Assembly (NCBI RefSeq): GCF_025567465.1
Contig: NZ_JAOQKI010000007.1
Span: 95,130-159,129 of the forward strand
DNA: 64,000 nt
Source of the DNA: Roseburia_C amylophila
Lineage (GTDB): Bacteria; Bacillota; Clostridia; Lachnospirales; Lachnospiraceae
Direction: 5' to 3'
The notes beneath the pieces are model-generated. The model was not told the DNA's origin, searched no databases, and worked only from the letters and a program-made list of their open reading frames with translations. Positions 62,751-64,000 of the stretch are shown here, one piece after another; within the stretch, counting starts at the first letter, position 1, and each line of letters opens with the position of its first letter. The translations under genes were made by a program, and so were the position numbers.

Positions 62751-62780
62751 TTGCTATTATAGCACAGCTAGTGGTATAAT
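62751..62780 (+). promoter_or_regulatory. overlapping divergent promoters of leuCD and the LysR gene
   Basis: Plus strand: TTGCTA (62751-62756), 18 bases, TATAAT (62775-62780) for the LysR gene. The minus-strand leuC promoter has TATAAT at 62756-62761, so the two promoters share DNA; a bound LysR protein could affect both. Confidence 0.65.
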
Positions 62781-62841
62781 GGAAATACATATTAAACATA
62801 TTTATTATGATTTTTAGTTATAAACACGGAGGGATCTATAA

Positions 62842-63744
62842 ATGTTACAGAGTTTATCCAGTTACCGTATTTTCTATACCGTAGCAAAAACACAGAATAT
62901 ATCAAAGGCAGCCAAAGAGCTTTATATCAGCCAGCCTGCCATCAGTAAATCCATACAGAAACTAGAGGAAAGCCTGGGCTGCGAACTCTTCCGCCGAAGT
63001 TCCCGCGGCGTATTGCTGACCGAAGAAGGCGAACTACTTTTTACTCATGTCAGTTCCGCTTTCGAAACTCTGACTTTAGGGGAAGATAAATTAAAGAACT
63101 CCTTAGAGCTTGGTGTCGGCCACTTAAAAATCGGTGTCAGTTCCACACTCTGCAAATACATGCTTCTGCCTTATTTAAAGGATTTCACAAAACGTTATCC
63201 GCATATTAATATTTCTATCGTATGCCAGTCTACCAACGAATCCTTACAGATGTTAGAAGAAAACAAAATTGATATCGGTCTGATTGCAAGGCCGGAAAAC
63301 CAGAAGACTTTAAATTTCAGCAATGTGGCTGAAATTGAAGATATTTTTGTTGCAACGGAAGCTTACTTAAACGTATTGAATGCAAGGGGCATTTCTTCCG
63401 ATGCAATCTTACAGCATTCTACACTGATGCTTCTTGATAAGCACAACATGACCCGTCAGTATATTGATGATTATTTACAGGAAAATAAAATTGAGACCAG
63501 AGATTTAATCGAAGTCTCTACGATGGACCTCTTAATTGACTTTGCAAAAACCAACCTGGGTGTTGCCTGCGTCATCCGCCAATTTGTCCAGAACGAACTT
63601 GCAAATAAAGAGTTATTAGAGATTCCACTTGGTTTTCCAATTCACAAGCGTGAAATTGGCTTCGCTTATAAAAACACCTTAAAGCCTTCGAAATCCTTGG
63701 AATTATTTATTGATTTCTACCAGAATTTTCATCCGGGCGAATAA
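62842..63744 (+). CDS. LysR-family transcriptional regulator, probable leuCD regulator
   Basis: 300 residues: N-terminal winged helix (IFYTVAKTQNISKAAKELYISQPAISKSIQKLEE, about 8-40), and an effector-binding domain (about 90-295). Divergent orientation next to leuCD is the classic LysR arrangement, so regulation of leucine synthesis is a sensible inference. The effector could be a leucine-pathway intermediate such as isopropylmalate. ATG follows GGAGGGA. Confidence 0.93.
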   Translation: MLQSLSSYRIFYTVAKTQNISKAAKELYISQPAISKSIQKLEESLGCELFRRSSRGVLLTEEGELLFTHVSSAFETLTLGEDKLKNSLELGVGHLKIGVSSTLCKYMLLPYLKDFTKRYPHINISIVCQSTNESLQMLEENKIDIGLIARPENQKTLNFSNVAEIEDIFVATEAYLNVLNARGISSDAILQHSTLMLLDKHNMTRQYIDDYLQENKIETRDLIEVSTMDLLIDFAKTNLGVACVIRQFVQNELANKELLEIPLGFPIHKREIGFAYKNTLKPSKSLELFIDFYQNFHPGE

Positions 63745-63767
63745 GATGCATCACTGTCAGTTTCTTA
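63743..63767 (+). repeat. dispersed short palindrome, family 2 (degenerate copy)
   Basis: AAGATGCATCACTGTCAG then TTTCTTA, starting at the LysR stop codon. It is the most diverged of the four copies. Confidence 0.6.
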
Positions 63768-63781
63768 CAAATGCCTGTCAG

Positions 63782-63811
63782 CTACGAGAAACATACTTTG
63801 AGAGTTTCTCA
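63782..63811 (+). repeat. dispersed palindromic repeat, family 1, copy A
   Basis: CTACGAGAAACATACTTTGAG, then AGTTTCTCAC. Inverted arms GAGAAAC/GTTTCTC frame the loop. It is 70 bases upstream of copy B. Confidence 0.7.
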
Positions 63812-63850
63812 CGGAGCGTTTTTTACTTTACAGGAAAGCAATTTCCTGTA
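63811..63850. repeat. dispersed palindromic repeat, family 3, second copy
   Basis: Reverse complement of 32204-32243 at about 38 of 40 bases. The centre is TACAGGAAAGCAATTTCCTG. Confidence 0.8.
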
Positions 63851-63851
63851 A

Positions 63852-63903
63852 CTACGAGAAACACGCTTTGCGAGTTTCTCGAGTTATCGCGGTGCTCGCC
63901 AAA
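63852..63903 (+). repeat. dispersed palindromic repeat, family 1, copy B
   Basis: CTACGAGAAACACGCTTTGC followed by GAGTTTCTCGAGTTATCGCGG. It matches the minus strand at 21841-21890 at about 45 of 50 positions. Confidence 0.8.
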
Positions 63904-63905
63904 TC

Positions 63906-63928
63906 CGCATGCAAGCATGCGATTTTTC
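63906..63928 (+). terminator. possible terminator after the LysR gene/repeat cluster
   Basis: CGCATGC (63906-63912), AA, GCATGCG (63915-63921), then ATTTTT. The rest of the tail to 64000 has no gene; a GGAGGT site at 63991-63996 suggests a further gene starts just beyond the window. Confidence 0.6.
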
Positions 63929-64000
63929 GGGTTATAGGACAAAACGTGTTGATGGCTAATCCCATTCTGTAAAAGATTTATCCATCTTATGGAGGTCACT

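Noticed and set aside
1..64000. CRISPR array, tRNA, rRNA, prophage or insertion sequence
   Set aside because: No regular repeat-spacer array, tRNA cloverleaf, transposase or phage structural gene was seen.

Overview
The window reads as a chromosomal segment of an anaerobic low-GC Firmicute, most likely a Lachnospiraceae (Clostridia). The basis is gene content and order: the rplU-prp-rpmA-obg-yhbY-nadD/yqeK-rsfS operon, the yicC-remA-gmk-rpoZ-rimO-pgsA-cinA-rsmD-coaD operon, a split HisG/HisZ enzyme, a HisF-like/HisI/HisE fusion, Gram-positive LexA boxes, a T-box leader, and an L27 protein with the Firmicute N-terminal extension plus its Prp protease. Strong Shine-Dalgarno sequences are near universal, and several genes appear to use TTG starts. 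I see no phage, insertion sequence, tRNA, rRNA or CRISPR array; this is mostly core chromosome with a few accessory genes.

Layout. 1-2.9 kb: a cut-off PlsC-type acyltransferase, an SGNH hydrolase, and a divergent SOS module (YneA-like LysM protein and lexA) with four LexA boxes. 3-7.4 kb: ribosome assembly and NAD operon, transcribed leftward from a clear promoter and a probable L21 leader. 7.5-11.3 kb: RNase G and two TIGR03936/TIGR03960-type genes in an overlapping chain. 11.4-16.9 kb: his operon hisZ-G-D-B-(HisF-like-HisIE), followed by a small membrane protein whose ribosome site may be masked by a stem. 16.9-21.8 kb: recU, a phosphatase, two pseudouridine synthases around a YgiQ radical SAM protein. 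21.9-23.7 kb: an M23 peptidase and a YlbJ-like protein, divergent. 23.7-30 kb: the yicC-to-coaD operon. 30.1-33.3 kb: rqcH, a Cys/Gly-rich two-helix micro-protein, a hairpin-dense non-coding stretch and two small paralogue-like helical proteins.

33.3-39.3 kb: leuS, a secreted InlB-repeat/propeller-like protein and an EF-G-like GTPase with unusual GTPase motifs. 39.5-43.2 kb: aroF-tyrA-aroA behind tandem promoters and a palindrome. 43.2-48.6 kb: PilZ protein, queA, and pheST behind a T-box. 48.6-53.3 kb: YihY/BrkB protein, SpoIID/LytB protein, a structured RNA that is probably 6S RNA, cdd and deoC. 53.5-60 kb: citrate synthase, a response regulator paired with a CheX-like protein, thrC and a membrane-anchored Asp-box protein. 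60.1-64 kb: a double-AP2 protein with a decayed HNH-like core, leuCD with a divergent LysR regulator, and a cluster of short dispersed repeats.

The parts least explained by known biology are the double-AP2/HNH-like protein, the Cys-rich protein with its tandem small neighbours, the HisF-like pseudoenzyme fused to HisIE, the response regulator/CheX-like pair, and three families of short dispersed palindromic repeats. All family assignments are by eye from sequence motifs; no database search was run.
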